From Mycobacterium sp. NS-7484 (lineage in GTDB: Bacteria > Actinomycetota > Actinomycetes > Mycobacteriales > Mycobacteriaceae), in NCBI RefSeq assembly GCF_001953975.1, contig NZ_MBEJ01000016.1, positions 1 through 40,718 on the forward strand: a DNA stretch of 40,718 nt, in the 5' to 3' direction. Below are positions 9,686 through 18,083 of the stretch, piece by piece. A program made the translations under genes and the position numbers. Within the stretch, counting starts at the first letter, position 1, and the number at the start of each line of letters is the position of its first letter. Below the pieces are notes generated by a model. That model searched no databases. It saw only the letters and a list, made by a program, of their open reading frames with translations, and had not been told where the DNA came from.

Positions 9686-10797
9686 GCCTCGCGCAGCAGT
9701 GGGCGGACGCTCGCCCCAAAGTCGCCGGCCTGCACCTGGACAGCGGCGCCTGCTCACGGCAGAGCCTCGCGGTGATCGATGCCGTTGCTGCCCACGCCCG
9801 TCACGAAGCAGAGGTCGGCGGCTATGTCGCCGCCGATGCGGCGGCACCCGTACTGGATGCCGGCCGGGCCGCGATCGCGGCGCTGACCGGGCTGGATGCC
9901 ACCGGCGTGGTCTATACCTCCGGCTCCAACCGTTCGTTGGATCTGTTGCTGGGCAGCTGGGCGGGGGAGCGGACGGTGGCTTGCCCACCGGGTGAGTACG
10001 GACCGAACCTGGCGGTGATGGCGGCCAACGGTTTTCAGGTGCGCGCGGTGCCGGTGGACGCTGCTGGCAGAGTGGATGTCGATGCGGCTGCTCGGATGCT
10101 CGCGTCTGATCCGCCGGCGCTGCTGCACTTGACCCCGCTGGCCAGCCACCGAGGGGTGGCCCAGCCGCTGGCGGAGATGGTCACGCTGTGCCGCGACGCC
10201 GGTGTTCCGATCATCGTGGACGCCGCGCAAGCCTTCGGGCATCTGGACTGCGGGGTGGCTCCCGACGCGATCTACTCGTCGTCACGCAAATGGCTGGCCG
10301 GGCCACGCGGGGTCGGATTCCTCGCGGTGAGCGCCGGCCTGGTTGCGCAGCTGCAGCGCCGGGTGCCGCCGCCGAACTGGGATGTGCCGATGACCGTGCT
10401 GCAGAGCTTCGAGCACGGTGAGCACAATGCCGCCACCCGCGTGGGATATTCAGTGGCGCTTGGCGAATATCTCGCTGTCGGGCCGGAATCCATCCGCAGG
10501 CGGCTCGCCGAGGTGGGACGTGCGACGAGAGAGGCGTTGGCCGGGGTACCGGGTTGGCGGGTGGTGGAACCCGTCGAGGAGCCCACGGCGATCACCACGT
10601 TGGAACCCGTCGACGGTGCCGATCCCGCTTCGGTGCGCACCTGGCTGATCGCCGAACGCGGCATCGTCACCACGGCGTGCGAATTGGCGCGGGCCCCATT
10701 TGAGATGGCCACGCCGGTGCTGCGGGTCTCACCTCACGTCGACACGACCGCTGAGGATCTCGAGCAATTCGCCTCGGTATTGCGGGCAGCGCCGTAG
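9682..10797 (+). CDS. egtE: PLP-dependent hercynylcysteine sulfoxide lyase
   Basis: Cleaves the C-S bond of hercynylcysteine sulfoxide to give ergothioneine with pyridoxal phosphate as cofactor. The 371-residue protein is a class V aminotransferase fold: Asp180 in IIVDAAQ binds the pyridine nitrogen and Lys203 in [12 protein letters not shown] should form the Schiff base. ATG 9682 overlaps the egtD stop (ATGA), giving [13 protein letters not shown]. It is the last gene of the operon; 467 gene-free bases follow. Confidence 0.94.
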   Translation: MSLAQQWADARPKVAGLHLDSGACSRQSLAVIDAVAAHARHEAEVGGYVAADAAAPVLDAGRAAIAALTGLDATGVVYTSGSNRSLDLLLGSWAGERTVACPPGEYGPNLAVMAANGFQVRAVPVDAAGRVDVDAAARMLASDPPALLHLTPLASHRGVAQPLAEMVTLCRDAGVPIIVDAAQAFGHLDCGVAPDAIYSSSRKWLAGPRGVGFLAVSAGLVAQLQRRVPPPNWDVPMTVLQSFEHGEHNAATRVGYSVALGEYLAVGPESIRRRLAEVGRATREALAGVPGWRVVEPVEEPTAITTLEPVDGADPASVRTWLIAERGIVTTACELARAPFEMATPVLRVSPHVDTTAEDLEQFASVLRAAP

Positions 10798-10879
10798 TCG
10801 GCGCGGGTGGACGGTGGCCGGGCGCTGACCGGCGGGTTGAGCCGTCACCGCGTCGCGGACGGAAAGCACCTGACGATCT

Positions 10880-11170
10880 GCCCGCTTAATAGCGACAATC
10901 GAGCGACAATCGCCTCCTGAACATCTGAGGCACCGCTGGCCACAAGGTCATGAGTGCAACTGTCACTTGAGTCGCCAAAAGCCTCACGTGCCACGGATTT
11001 TGGATTGTTCACCTATTAGCGACGGAGTCGCTCGTATGCGGGCGCTGGACGGGTGATGCTCATGGGGCCCATGGTGTGAGAGTGGCAAAACCGCCGAGCG
11101 ACAATGGGTTTGGTGAGGTGCGTGATGACCAGTGTGGCGATTGTCGCTCGATTGTCGCTATTAGGCGGGC
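10880..11170. repeat. 35-nt inverted repeats framing a 291-bp gene-free element
   Basis: Bases 10880-10914 and 11136-11170 are reverse complements at 34 of 35 positions. Each arm contains two copies of the unit AGCGACAATCG/GAGCGACAATCG. Related fragments lie inside: GAGCGACAAT at 11097-11106 and the palindrome AGCGACGGAGTCGCT near 11018. The interior has no convincing reading frame, and I see no target-site duplication next to the arms. It could be a miniature transposable element, a remnant, or a structured regulatory RNA/terminator between convergent egtE and the methyltransferase gene. The rest of the 10798-11264 gap shows nothing else I can name. Confidence 0.75.
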
Positions 11171-11264
11171 GCATCGGATACCCGTCCGAAAGCTGCGATT
11201 GACTTGGCCAGAATGCTGCCGAATCACCGGACCCCGACGCCCGGCGGTTTCAGGGAACGGGACG

Positions 11265-11948
11265 TCAGCCGGCCTTGTGCGCACTCAGCAGGAACGCCGG
11301 GAACTTGATCCGGCCCTTTTCGTCGAAACCGTGTTTGGGCATCTCGAACGGCACGTCGGCAGGCATCGCGACGGCGTTGGCGTGGATGAACGCCGGCCGG
11401 ATGTCGTCGACCTCCCAGTACTTCGACACCGCCTCGCGCAGTTCCACTTCGGACACCTCGTTGGGCTTGGTCTCCAACTCGGCGGGGAACGCGCCTTTCG
11501 CGAACACCAGCACGTAGTAGCCGGCGCCCGGCGCCGACGCCCGGTGGATCGAGCGCAGGTACCCGTCGCGCCCCTCCACTGGCAGTGAGTGGAACAGGGT
11601 GGAATCCACCACCGTGTTGAACCGGCCGTCGTAACCGGTGAACGACGTGATGTCGGCCTGGGCGAAGCTGGCCGTCGACAGCCCGCGAAGCTGTGCGGCA
11701 TTGTTTGCCGCGGCGATCGCCGTCGGGCTCAGATCCAGACCCACCACGGTGAAGCCGTCGGACGCGAGGGCCAGGGACAGCTCGGCATGACCGCAACCCG
11801 CGTCGAGCACATCGCTGCGGAACTTCCCGGCCCGGTGCAGCGCGGCAAGCTCGGGCTGCGGCTCACCGATGTTCCATGGCGGCGGCCCCTCGAAACCGCC
11901 CTCCCCCTTGTATGCGCCATCCCAGTCCAAGACCTGTTCAGATGTCAT
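11265..11948 (-). CDS. Class I SAM-dependent methyltransferase (small, unknown substrate)
   Basis: A 227-residue methyltransferase with motif I VLDAGCGHAELSLALA (about residues 48-63), the acidic loop after strand 2 (VVGLDLSPTAI) and motif VVDSTLFHSLP in the strand-4 region. Tellurite-resistance/thiopurine-type small methyltransferases look similar; the substrate cannot be read from sequence. The start ATG 11948 is clear (MTSEQVLDWDGAYKG). It is the second gene after the GCS2-family ligase (18-base gap, same strand), and from memory the same pair (Rv3698-Rv3699) borders egtE in M. tuberculosis. The conserved position suggests a function linked to the ligase. Confidence 0.88.
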   Translation of the reverse strand: MTSEQVLDWDGAYKGEGGFEGPPPWNIGEPQPELAALHRAGKFRSDVLDAGCGHAELSLALASDGFTVVGLDLSPTAIAAANNAAQLRGLSTASFAQADITSFTGYDGRFNTVVDSTLFHSLPVEGRDGYLRSIHRASAPGAGYYVLVFAKGAFPAELETKPNEVSEVELREAVSKYWEVDDIRPAFIHANAVAMPADVPFEMPKHGFDEKGRIKFPAFLLSAHKAG

Positions 11949-11966
11949 GACTCAAAAGTACGCGTC

Positions 11967-13436
11967 TCAATCCCAGGTGTGGACCGGCTCGTTGCTGTGC
12001 ATCAGCTGGACGTAGCGTCGCAACATCTCGGCCAGTGCCTTCGGCCGCGTCAAGCCCTGTGACTGCAGCTCCTCGACCGTCGTCACCTGCCACGTCGCCC
12101 CGGTGCGGCGGGTCTTGGCGCGGCCCTCGATCACCCCGAGATAGCGGTCGCTGACCTCGCTCGCCACCCCCCACCGGCGCAGCCCGTCGTGCGCCAGCGG
12201 CAGTAACTGTCGCAGCACCAGCTCGTCGGCAGTCACCTCGCCGAGTCCGGGCCAGTACAGCCGGGCCTCGATCCCGTGCTGCGCGCCCGCGGTGAAGTTG
12301 TGATGGGCCGCCGCAAAGCTCATCTTGGTCCACAGCGGCCGGTCCTCCTCGGACAACGTCCGCAGCAGGCCGTAGTAGAAGGCCGCATTGGCCATCATGT
12401 CCACCACGGTCGGGCCGGCGGGCAGCACCCGGTTCTCCACCCGCAGATGTGGACGCCCGTTCACCACGTCATAGACCGGGCGGTTCCACCGGTAGATGGT
12501 GCCGTTGTGCAGCCGCAGCTCCGCCAGCTGTGGGGCCCGGCCGGCCGCCAGCTCGGCCACCGGATCCTCGTCGGAAAGCTCGGGCAGCAGCGACGGAAAG
12601 TACCGTACGTTCTCCTCGAACAGATCGAAGATCGAGGTGATCCACCGCTCGCCGAACCAGACCCGCGGGCGTACCCCTTGGGCCTTGAGCTCGTCGGGGC
12701 GGGTATCGGTGGCTTGGGTGAACAGCTCGATGCGGGTCTCGGCCCACAACTGGTGGCCGAAGAAATACGGTGAGTTGGCGCCCACGGCGAGTTGCGGGCC
12801 GGCCAGTACCTGAGCGGCGTTCCAGTTGCGGGCGAAGTCCGCGGGGGAGACCTGCAGGTGCAATTGCATGCTGGTGCACGCGGACTCGGGCGCGATGGAC
12901 GCCGACTGCAGGCTGAGCCGTTCGGGGCCCGAGATGTCGATCGGCATGTCCTCGCCGCGGGCGGTGAAGATCGAGTCGTTGAGCGCCTGATATCGCGTGG
13001 ACTCGCTCATCCAGCCGTTCGAGAGATGCTCGGGCATCAGGGTCGGCAGGATGCCCACCATCACGATGTGCGCGCCGTCCTCATGGGCTTTGGTCTCGGC
13101 GGCGTTGAGGCTCAGCCGCACCTCCTCCTCCAGGTCCAGCGCGGCCCGGCCCGGCAGCGGGCGCGGCGGCACGTTGAATTCGATGTTGTAGGCACCCAAT
13201 TCGGTCTGGTAGGCCGGATCGGCGATGGCGGCCAGCACCTCTTGGTTGGACATCGCCGGTTGGTACTCGTTGTCGACGAGGTTGCACTCGATCTCCATGC
13301 CGGTGAGCGGGCGTTCGAACTCGAAGCTCGACTGGGCCAGCATGGTCTCGAACACGTCGAGGCACAGTTGCACCTTGCGCCGGTACTCCTGCCGGTGCGA
13401 TCGGCTGAACTCGGTGTTCTTGACCTCTTCGCCCAC
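11967..13436 (-). CDS. GCS2-family carboxylate-amine ligase (glutamate--cysteine ligase-like)
   Basis: A protein of about 489 residues of the family that ligates amino groups to gamma-carboxylates using ATP. The signature GMEIECNLVD (near residue 47) matches the metal/nucleotide strand of gamma-glutamylcysteine ligases, and ACTSMQLHLQV and AAHHNFTAGAQHGIEARLYW are further conserved blocks. It is distinct from egtA, so the locus has two such ligases; its own substrates are unknown. GTG 13436 (MGEEVKNTEFSR) is preferred over ATG 13451 because actinobacterial homologues begin MGEEV. It is transcribed with the methyltransferase downstream and diverges from the hydrolase gene at 13514. Confidence 0.87.
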   Translation of the reverse strand: MGEEVKNTEFSRSHRQEYRRKVQLCLDVFETMLAQSSFEFERPLTGMEIECNLVDNEYQPAMSNQEVLAAIADPAYQTELGAYNIEFNVPPRPLPGRAALDLEEEVRLSLNAAETKAHEDGAHIVMVGILPTLMPEHLSNGWMSESTRYQALNDSIFTARGEDMPIDISGPERLSLQSASIAPESACTSMQLHLQVSPADFARNWNAAQVLAGPQLAVGANSPYFFGHQLWAETRIELFTQATDTRPDELKAQGVRPRVWFGERWITSIFDLFEENVRYFPSLLPELSDEDPVAELAAGRAPQLAELRLHNGTIYRWNRPVYDVVNGRPHLRVENRVLPAGPTVVDMMANAAFYYGLLRTLSEEDRPLWTKMSFAAAHHNFTAGAQHGIEARLYWPGLGEVTADELVLRQLLPLAHDGLRRWGVASEVSDRYLGVIEGRAKTRRTGATWQVTTVEELQSQGLTRPKALAEMLRRYVQLMHSNEPVHTWD

Positions 13437-13513
13437 ACCGCGATGCAACACGCCGCGTGGGGCCGGCGCAACCGAACACGCATAATCTCTGCACCACGGG
13501 GTAGCCGGGCGGA

Positions 13514-14311
13514 ATGGAAATCACCGTCACGTTCGTCGGCAATGCCACGACGTTGATCGCGGTCGACGGCATCACCCTGCTCACCGATCCGAACTTCCTG
13601 CACCGGGGCCAGCACGCCTACCTCGGATACGGCCTGCTCTCCAAACGGTTGAAAGAACCAGCGTTGACCATCGAAGAGCTGCCACCGGTGGATGCGGTGT
13701 TGCTCTCACACATGCACGGCGACCACTGGGACCGGGTAACGCAGCGCAAGCTGGACCACACCCTGCCGATCCTGACCACTCCGCACGCCGCCAAACGGCT
13801 CGAGCACCGCGGCTTCGGTCAGGCCGTCGGGATGACCACGTGGCAAAGCCACCGCATCGTCAAGGGCGACACCACGGTGACCGTCACCTCGCTGCCCGGA
13901 CGCCATGCCCCCACCCCGTTGGACCGGTTGTTGCCGCCGGTGATGGGCTCGATGGTGGAGTTCGCCAACGCGGGCGCGACCCGGCGGCTGTATATCTCGG
14001 GTGACACCCTGTTCGTCGACGAGCTACGTGAGATCCCGGTGCGGTTCTCGTCGATCGACCTCGGGGTACTGCATCTGGGCGGCACTCGCCTGCCTGCCGG
14101 GCCGAAACTGCCGGGTCTCACCGTGACGATGGACGCGCGCCAGGGCGCCGACCTGGTGGAGTTGTTGGACCTGCCGAAGATGATCCCGGTGCACTTCGAC
14201 GACTACAGCGTCTTCGCATCGTCATTGAACGACTTCCGGGCCGAGATGGCCCGACGCGGGCTGGGGGAGCGGGTCATCGAGCTGGACCGGGGAGCATCCG
14301 TCGCATACTGA
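13514..14311 (+). CDS. Metallo-beta-lactamase-fold hydrolase (UlaG/NAPE-PLD-like)
   Basis: A 265-residue cytosolic metallohydrolase. The zinc-binding motif is His66-Met-His68-Gly-Asp70-His71 (LLSHMHGDHWD); later ligands are likely His in LPGRHAP (about 131), Asp in ISGDT (about 158) and His in IPVHFDDY (about 223). This pattern and the early WxGHAT-like start (FVGNATTLIAVDG) fit the UlaG/phospholipase-D-like branch. The substrate is unknown. A possible -10, CATAAT, is at 13481-13486 in the short divergent gap. The stop is followed 4 bases later by the acyltransferase gene, so the two are probably co-transcribed. A phospholipid or N-acyl substrate would suit the lipid genes nearby, but that is inference. 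Confidence 0.88.
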   Translation: MEITVTFVGNATTLIAVDGITLLTDPNFLHRGQHAYLGYGLLSKRLKEPALTIEELPPVDAVLLSHMHGDHWDRVTQRKLDHTLPILTTPHAAKRLEHRGFGQAVGMTTWQSHRIVKGDTTVTVTSLPGRHAPTPLDRLLPPVMGSMVEFANAGATRRLYISGDTLFVDELREIPVRFSSIDLGVLHLGGTRLPAGPKLPGLTVTMDARQGADLVELLDLPKMIPVHFDDYSVFASSLNDFRAEMARRGLGERVIELDRGASVAY

Positions 14312-14315
14312 CGCG

Positions 14316-15461
14316 GTGACGTCGTCGTCGAACGACACCGAGCAGGGCGGTCTCGAACAGGTTTCGCGTGCCGATCGGGTCGCCGCGCTCACCGGGGTAC
14401 GCGCGGTGGCGGCGTTGACGGTGATGGGCACCCACGCGGCGTATGGCACCGGCCTGCTGTCGCAGGGATATCTGGGGTTGATGAGTGCCCGCCTCGAGGT
14501 CGGGGTGGCGATCTTCTTCGTCCTGTCCGGTCTGTTGCTGTTCCGGCCCTGGGTGCACGCGGCTGCCTCTGGAGGGAAAGCGCCCAGCGTTGGGCGCTAT
14601 GCGCGAAATCGGTTCCGCCGCATCATGCCGGCCTACGTCGTCACCGTCCTGATCGTCTACGGCATCTACGAAATCCGGCCGGTGCAACCGAATCCGGGAC
14701 ACACCTGGACCGGCCTGCTGCGCAACCTGACCCTGACCCAGATCTACAGCGACAACTACTTCACCGCGTATCTGCACCAGGGGCTGAGTCAGATGTGGAG
14801 CCTGGCGGTGGAGGTCGCGTTCTATGCGGTGCTGCCCGCGTTGGCCTATGTGTTGTTGGTCCTGCTGTGCCGCAGGCGTTTTCGACCGGTGGTGCTGTTG
14901 ACCGGGTTGGCGGTCCTGGCCCTGGTCAGCCCGGTGTGGCTGCTGTTGTTGCACAACACCGACTGGCTTCCGGTCGGCGGTGGGACCTGGCTCCCGCACT
15001 ATCTGGTGTGGTTCGTCGGGGGGATGATGCTCGCCGTGTTGGGCACGGTGGGTGTGCGCTGCTATGCGTTGGCAGCATTACCCTTGGCGTTGGCGTGCTA
15101 TCTGGTGGTGTCCACCCCGATCGCGGGCGTGACCACCGCCGTCTCTCTGGATTTGACCGAAGACCTCGCCAAGACCCTGTTCTACGCCATCATCGCGACC
15201 CTGGTGGTGGCGCCGCTGGCGTTGAACGGCAACGGTGTGTACGCCGCGGTGATGGGCAGTCGGCCGATGGTGTGGCTCGGCGAGATTTCCTATGAGATCT
15301 TCCTGTTGCACGTGGTGGCCATGGATCTCGTCATGGAATTCGTGCTGGGCTGGCACGTGTACACCGGCTCGGCGACGGTGTTGTTTCTCGTCACGTTGCT
15401 GGCGACGCTGCCGTTCGCGTGGCTGTTGCACGTCACGACCAGGCCGCAACGATCGCGCTGA
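14316..15461 (+). CDS. Acyltransferase-3 family membrane protein
   Basis: A 381-residue integral membrane protein with about ten hydrophobic segments. Residues 20-45 (RVAALTGVRAVAALTVMGTHA) hold the Arg and His typical of the family's catalytic helix, followed by FFVLSGLLLFRPW. The family O-acylates sugars, antibiotics or lipids at the membrane. GTG 14316 is used; it lies 4 bases after the hydrolase stop. The 3' end overlaps the tail of the convergent plsC-like gene by 29 bases, so there is no terminator between them. Acceptor unknown; nearby phospholipid genes make a lipid acceptor possible. Confidence 0.88.
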   Translation: MTSSSNDTEQGGLEQVSRADRVAALTGVRAVAALTVMGTHAAYGTGLLSQGYLGLMSARLEVGVAIFFVLSGLLLFRPWVHAAASGGKAPSVGRYARNRFRRIMPAYVVTVLIVYGIYEIRPVQPNPGHTWTGLLRNLTLTQIYSDNYFTAYLHQGLSQMWSLAVEVAFYAVLPALAYVLLVLLCRRRFRPVVLLTGLAVLALVSPVWLLLLHNTDWLPVGGGTWLPHYLVWFVGGMMLAVLGTVGVRCYALAALPLALACYLVVSTPIAGVTTAVSLDLTEDLAKTLFYAIIATLVVAPLALNGNGVYAAVMGSRPMVWLGEISYEIFLLHVVAMDLVMEFVLGWHVYTGSATVLFLVTLLATLPFAWLLHVTTRPQRSR

Positions 15462-16599
15462 GCGCCACCGCGAACCCGATGCCCACCAGCACCAGGTAAG
15501 TGCCGTAGAGCCGCCGTAGCCACGGATGCAGCAGTCGGGCCAGCCACCAGATCACCAAACCCCACAAGCAGATTCGCAGTCCGCGTTCGACCAGGGTCCA
15601 ACCCGTCAAGGCCCACAGACCGATCCCGTGTTCACCGGCGGCGCGGGCGTACACCTTCACCGGGACACCCGACAGTGCCTGGTTCAGCATGGCGTGCGGG
15701 CCGGCGGCGAGTTGCTCGTAGGCGGTGGCGGCCATACGCGTCGTCGTCCACGGCGCCGGCAACAACACGCCCCGAGAGGCCAGCCAGGCCGTGGTCACCA
15801 CGCCGAGCACGGACCCGGCCGTCACCGCCAGCGCCCACGGCATCACCCGGCGCGGCACTGCCGCCGCCAAGGTGATCAACGCCATTTCGGCGATGATGGG
15901 CCAGCTCAACGCCTCGGCGAAACCCCACAGCAGCGCCAGGAGCACGCCCAGCCGCGCATCGACCACGCGGGCGATCGCCGACCAGACCCGCGAGGTGCGG
16001 GTGCGGACCGGCGCCGCATCGCGGGCGGTGACGACCGTCTCGCGCAGCGCGGTGGCGTCGAGCGTGTTCGGGTCGAGGGGCTCGCCGATGCGGACCTCCA
16101 TGGGCCCGGGATGGAACGCGCCGTTCTTGGGTAGGACGTCGCGGGTGCCCAACAGCGCGACGGGTATCACCGGTACTCCACAGTCTCGGGCCAGATGCAA
16201 TGCCCCGGAACGGAACTCGCCGACATCGCCGGTGCAGGAGCGGGTGCCTTCGGGGAAGACGACGACGGCGCGGCCGGCGGCGACGGCGGGCCGCACCGCC
16301 TCAAGGAGCCCCGCGTAGGTGCTGGACGCGGTCCGGCGCACGGGCAGGGCGCCGGCCAGAGTGGTGATCAGGAAGCGGCGTACCGGCACGTCGAACCAGT
16401 AATCGGAGGCCGCGGCGAACACCGGTGCCGCCGACGGCGGCAGCGCCGCGAGCAACGCCGCGGTGTCGGCGTGCGAGCCGTGATTGGCCACGACGATGCA
16501 GCCGCCCGGATGCTGCCAGCGCCCGGTGACGGTCAGGCCGCCGGACAGGCTGCACGCCACGCGCCACAGGTGATGCCGGAACCGGCTGCCGATACTCAT
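15433..16599 (-). CDS. PlsC-like lysophospholipid acyltransferase fused to a C-terminal membrane domain
   Basis: A 388-residue protein. Residues 1-190 are a PlsC/AGPAT domain with an intact HX4D catalytic motif (NHGSHADT, about 39-46), the FPEGTRS acceptor-binding motif and PVIPVALLG. Residues from about 215 to 388 form about five membrane helices and resemble a small SNARE-associated/YqaA-type membrane domain (weak similarity only). Ordinary mycobacterial PlsC proteins lack such a tail. It is the last gene of a coupled operon and its ATG overlaps the cdsA-like stop (ATGA). It likely acylates a lysophospholipid made by, or feeding, the two upstream enzymes. Confidence 0.85.
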   Translation of the reverse strand: MSIGSRFRHHLWRVACSLSGGLTVTGRWQHPGGCIVVANHGSHADTAALLAALPPSAAPVFAAASDYWFDVPVRRFLITTLAGALPVRRTASSTYAGLLEAVRPAVAAGRAVVVFPEGTRSCTGDVGEFRSGALHLARDCGVPVIPVALLGTRDVLPKNGAFHPGPMEVRIGEPLDPNTLDATALRETVVTARDAAPVRTRTSRVWSAIARVVDARLGVLLALLWGFAEALSWPIIAEMALITLAAAVPRRVMPWALAVTAGSVLGVVTTAWLASRGVLLPAPWTTTRMAATAYEQLAAGPHAMLNQALSGVPVKVYARAAGEHGIGLWALTGWTLVERGLRICLWGLVIWWLARLLHPWLRRLYGTYLVLVGIGFAVALSAIVAAWS

Positions 16600-17501
16600 G
16601 ACAGCAGATACGCCAGAGGCAGCACCAACAGCAGGGAGTCGATGCGGTCGAGCAGCCCACCGAACCCGGGCAACCAGTCGCCGGCATCCTTCACATTGGC
16701 CTGGCGTTTGACCATCGACTCCAACAGATCACCCAACACCCCGCCGAACGCCACCGCGACGAGAAGCCCCACCGAGATCGTGCCCAACAACGTCAGCACG
16801 AGGAAGGCGCCGAGCACCGCGCCGACGATGCCGCCGACGGTTTTGTTCGGGCTCAACGGGGACAGCGGGCGGCGGGCCCAACCGAAGCGGCGCAGCCCCT
16901 TGCCTCCGCACCAGGCGGCGACATCGGTGGCGGCCGCGGCGAAGCAGACCAGAAAAGCGTTCTCCCACAACATCACCAGATGCGCCAGCGACCAACAGAT
17001 CCACACCGAACCGAACCCGGTGAAGGCGGCGCGGCGGCTGCCGTCGGCGACGTCGCCGCCGAGCACCGCCGGCAGCGCGCACAACAGCACGCCGATGGCG
17101 GCCAGCCCCAGCCAGGACGGGTGCAGCCAGGCGGTCAGCGGGTAGAGCACCGCCAGACCGAGCAGCACCGAGGTGTCGACACGGTTGAGCTTGACCAGGC
17201 GGGCGTACTCGCAGACGGCGATGACGGCCAACACCGCGGCCAACACCGCCGTCGGCCCGCGTCCCAGCCAGATCGGGATGCCGACCACCGGCAGGATCAG
17301 CACCCACGTGGTCCACTTCTGGATCAATTCCCGCTTGCGAGAGGCGAATACGGCGATGCCGGCCAGCGCCAGGATGATGAGCGTGACCCACAGGTAGAAC
17401 ACCGACCGGCCCACGATGTGAATGTCGAACGGGCCCCAGTCGATCACCAAGGGCAGGTTGCGGTCCCAGTGCAGCAGCCGCAGATACTCGTCGACCAGCA
17501 T
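16596..17501 (-). CDS. Divergent CdsA-like phosphatidate cytidylyltransferase
   Basis: A 301-residue membrane protein with about eight helices. CdsA enzymes make CDP-diacylglycerol from phosphatidate and CTP. The C-terminal signature is present as SMVKRQANVKDAGDW (262-276) and PGFGGLLDRID (278-288). Two positions that are His in E. coli CdsA differ: Asp275 replaces the His of KDSGH, and Phe280 replaces the His of PGHGG. The KR, KD, GG and DRID residues are kept. The start ATG 17501 overlaps the stop of the upstream phosphatidyltransferase gene (ATGA); an open frame reaches further upstream but lies in that gene. This is probably a paralogue rather than the essential cdsA, which mycobacteria carry elsewhere. 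Substrate uncertain. Confidence 0.88.
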   Translation of the reverse strand: MLVDEYLRLLHWDRNLPLVIDWGPFDIHIVGRSVFYLWVTLIILALAGIAVFASRKRELIQKWTTWVLILPVVGIPIWLGRGPTAVLAAVLAVIAVCEYARLVKLNRVDTSVLLGLAVLYPLTAWLHPSWLGLAAIGVLLCALPAVLGGDVADGSRRAAFTGFGSVWICWSLAHLVMLWENAFLVCFAAAATDVAAWCGGKGLRRFGWARRPLSPLSPNKTVGGIVGAVLGAFLVLTLLGTISVGLLVAVAFGGVLGDLLESMVKRQANVKDAGDWLPGFGGLLDRIDSLLLVLPLAYLLS

Positions 17502-18082
17502 CAGGCGGCCAGTTCGCGATGTGTGCCGACCAACCGGGTCGCGGTGGTCAACACAGAACCGGCCACGATCACGATGCAGACCCAGTCGAGGATTGCGGGC
17601 AGTGCGCACGCCACCACAACCGCAAGGCAACGCTCGGTTTTGCCGAACGGGCCGCCGTTGCGCCGCGTCGCACCTGCGCCCGCGGCGGCCAACGAGGCGA
17701 ACGTCGGCAGCGTCGCGGCCAGCGCCGCCACCAGCACCCACACGACCGACCCGCCGGTGCGGGCCGCCAATGCCGCCAACCCGGCGAACACCACCAGGTC
17801 CGAGGTCCGGTCACCGATCTCGTTGAGCACGAAGCCCCACGGCCGGCTCACCCCGCGGGCCCGGGCCACCGCCCCATCGAGGTTCGCACCGGCCAACCGC
17901 GCGCCCAGCAGCACGATCACCAGCGGCCACCAACCGTAGGCGACGGCGACGGCGGCGGCGGCCGCGGCGATCACGCCGGCGACGGTGAAGACGTCCGGGG
18001 AGATGCCGCGCGTCACCGCGGCGTCGACGATGCCGCCGAGACGGCGGGTGTACCACGGCTTGAACGCGTACAGACCTTGCAT
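17501..18082 (-). CDS. CDP-alcohol phosphatidyltransferase with a non-canonical motif
   Basis: A 193-residue membrane enzyme with about six helices. The family moves a phosphatidyl group from CDP-diacylglycerol to an alcohol (glycerol phosphate, inositol phosphate, serine and so on). The canonical motif DxxDGxxAR...GxxxDxxxD is present with two changes: the first Asp is Ala66 (AGANLDGAVAR, Asp69 and Arg74 kept) and the third Asp is Asn87 (GFVLNEIGDRTSD, Asp91 and Asp95 kept). Those Asp residues normally bind the metals or act as base, so the chemistry or substrate may differ. Start ATG 18082 (MQGLYAFKPWY) lies one base after the methyltransferase stop; the stop overlaps cdsA. Confidence 0.88.
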   Translation of the reverse strand: MQGLYAFKPWYTRRLGGIVDAAVTRGISPDVFTVAGVIAAAAAAVAVAYGWWPLVIVLLGARLAGANLDGAVARARGVSRPWGFVLNEIGDRTSDLVVFAGLAALAARTGGSVVWVLVAALAATLPTFASLAAAGAGATRRNGGPFGKTERCLAVVVACALPAILDWVCIVIVAGSVLTTATRLVGTHRELAA

Positions 18083-18083
18083 G

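Noticed and set aside
11060..11284. 74-residue minus-strand frame inside the inverted-repeat element
   Set aside because: Crosses a repeat arm and overlaps the methyltransferase stop; no protein-like features.
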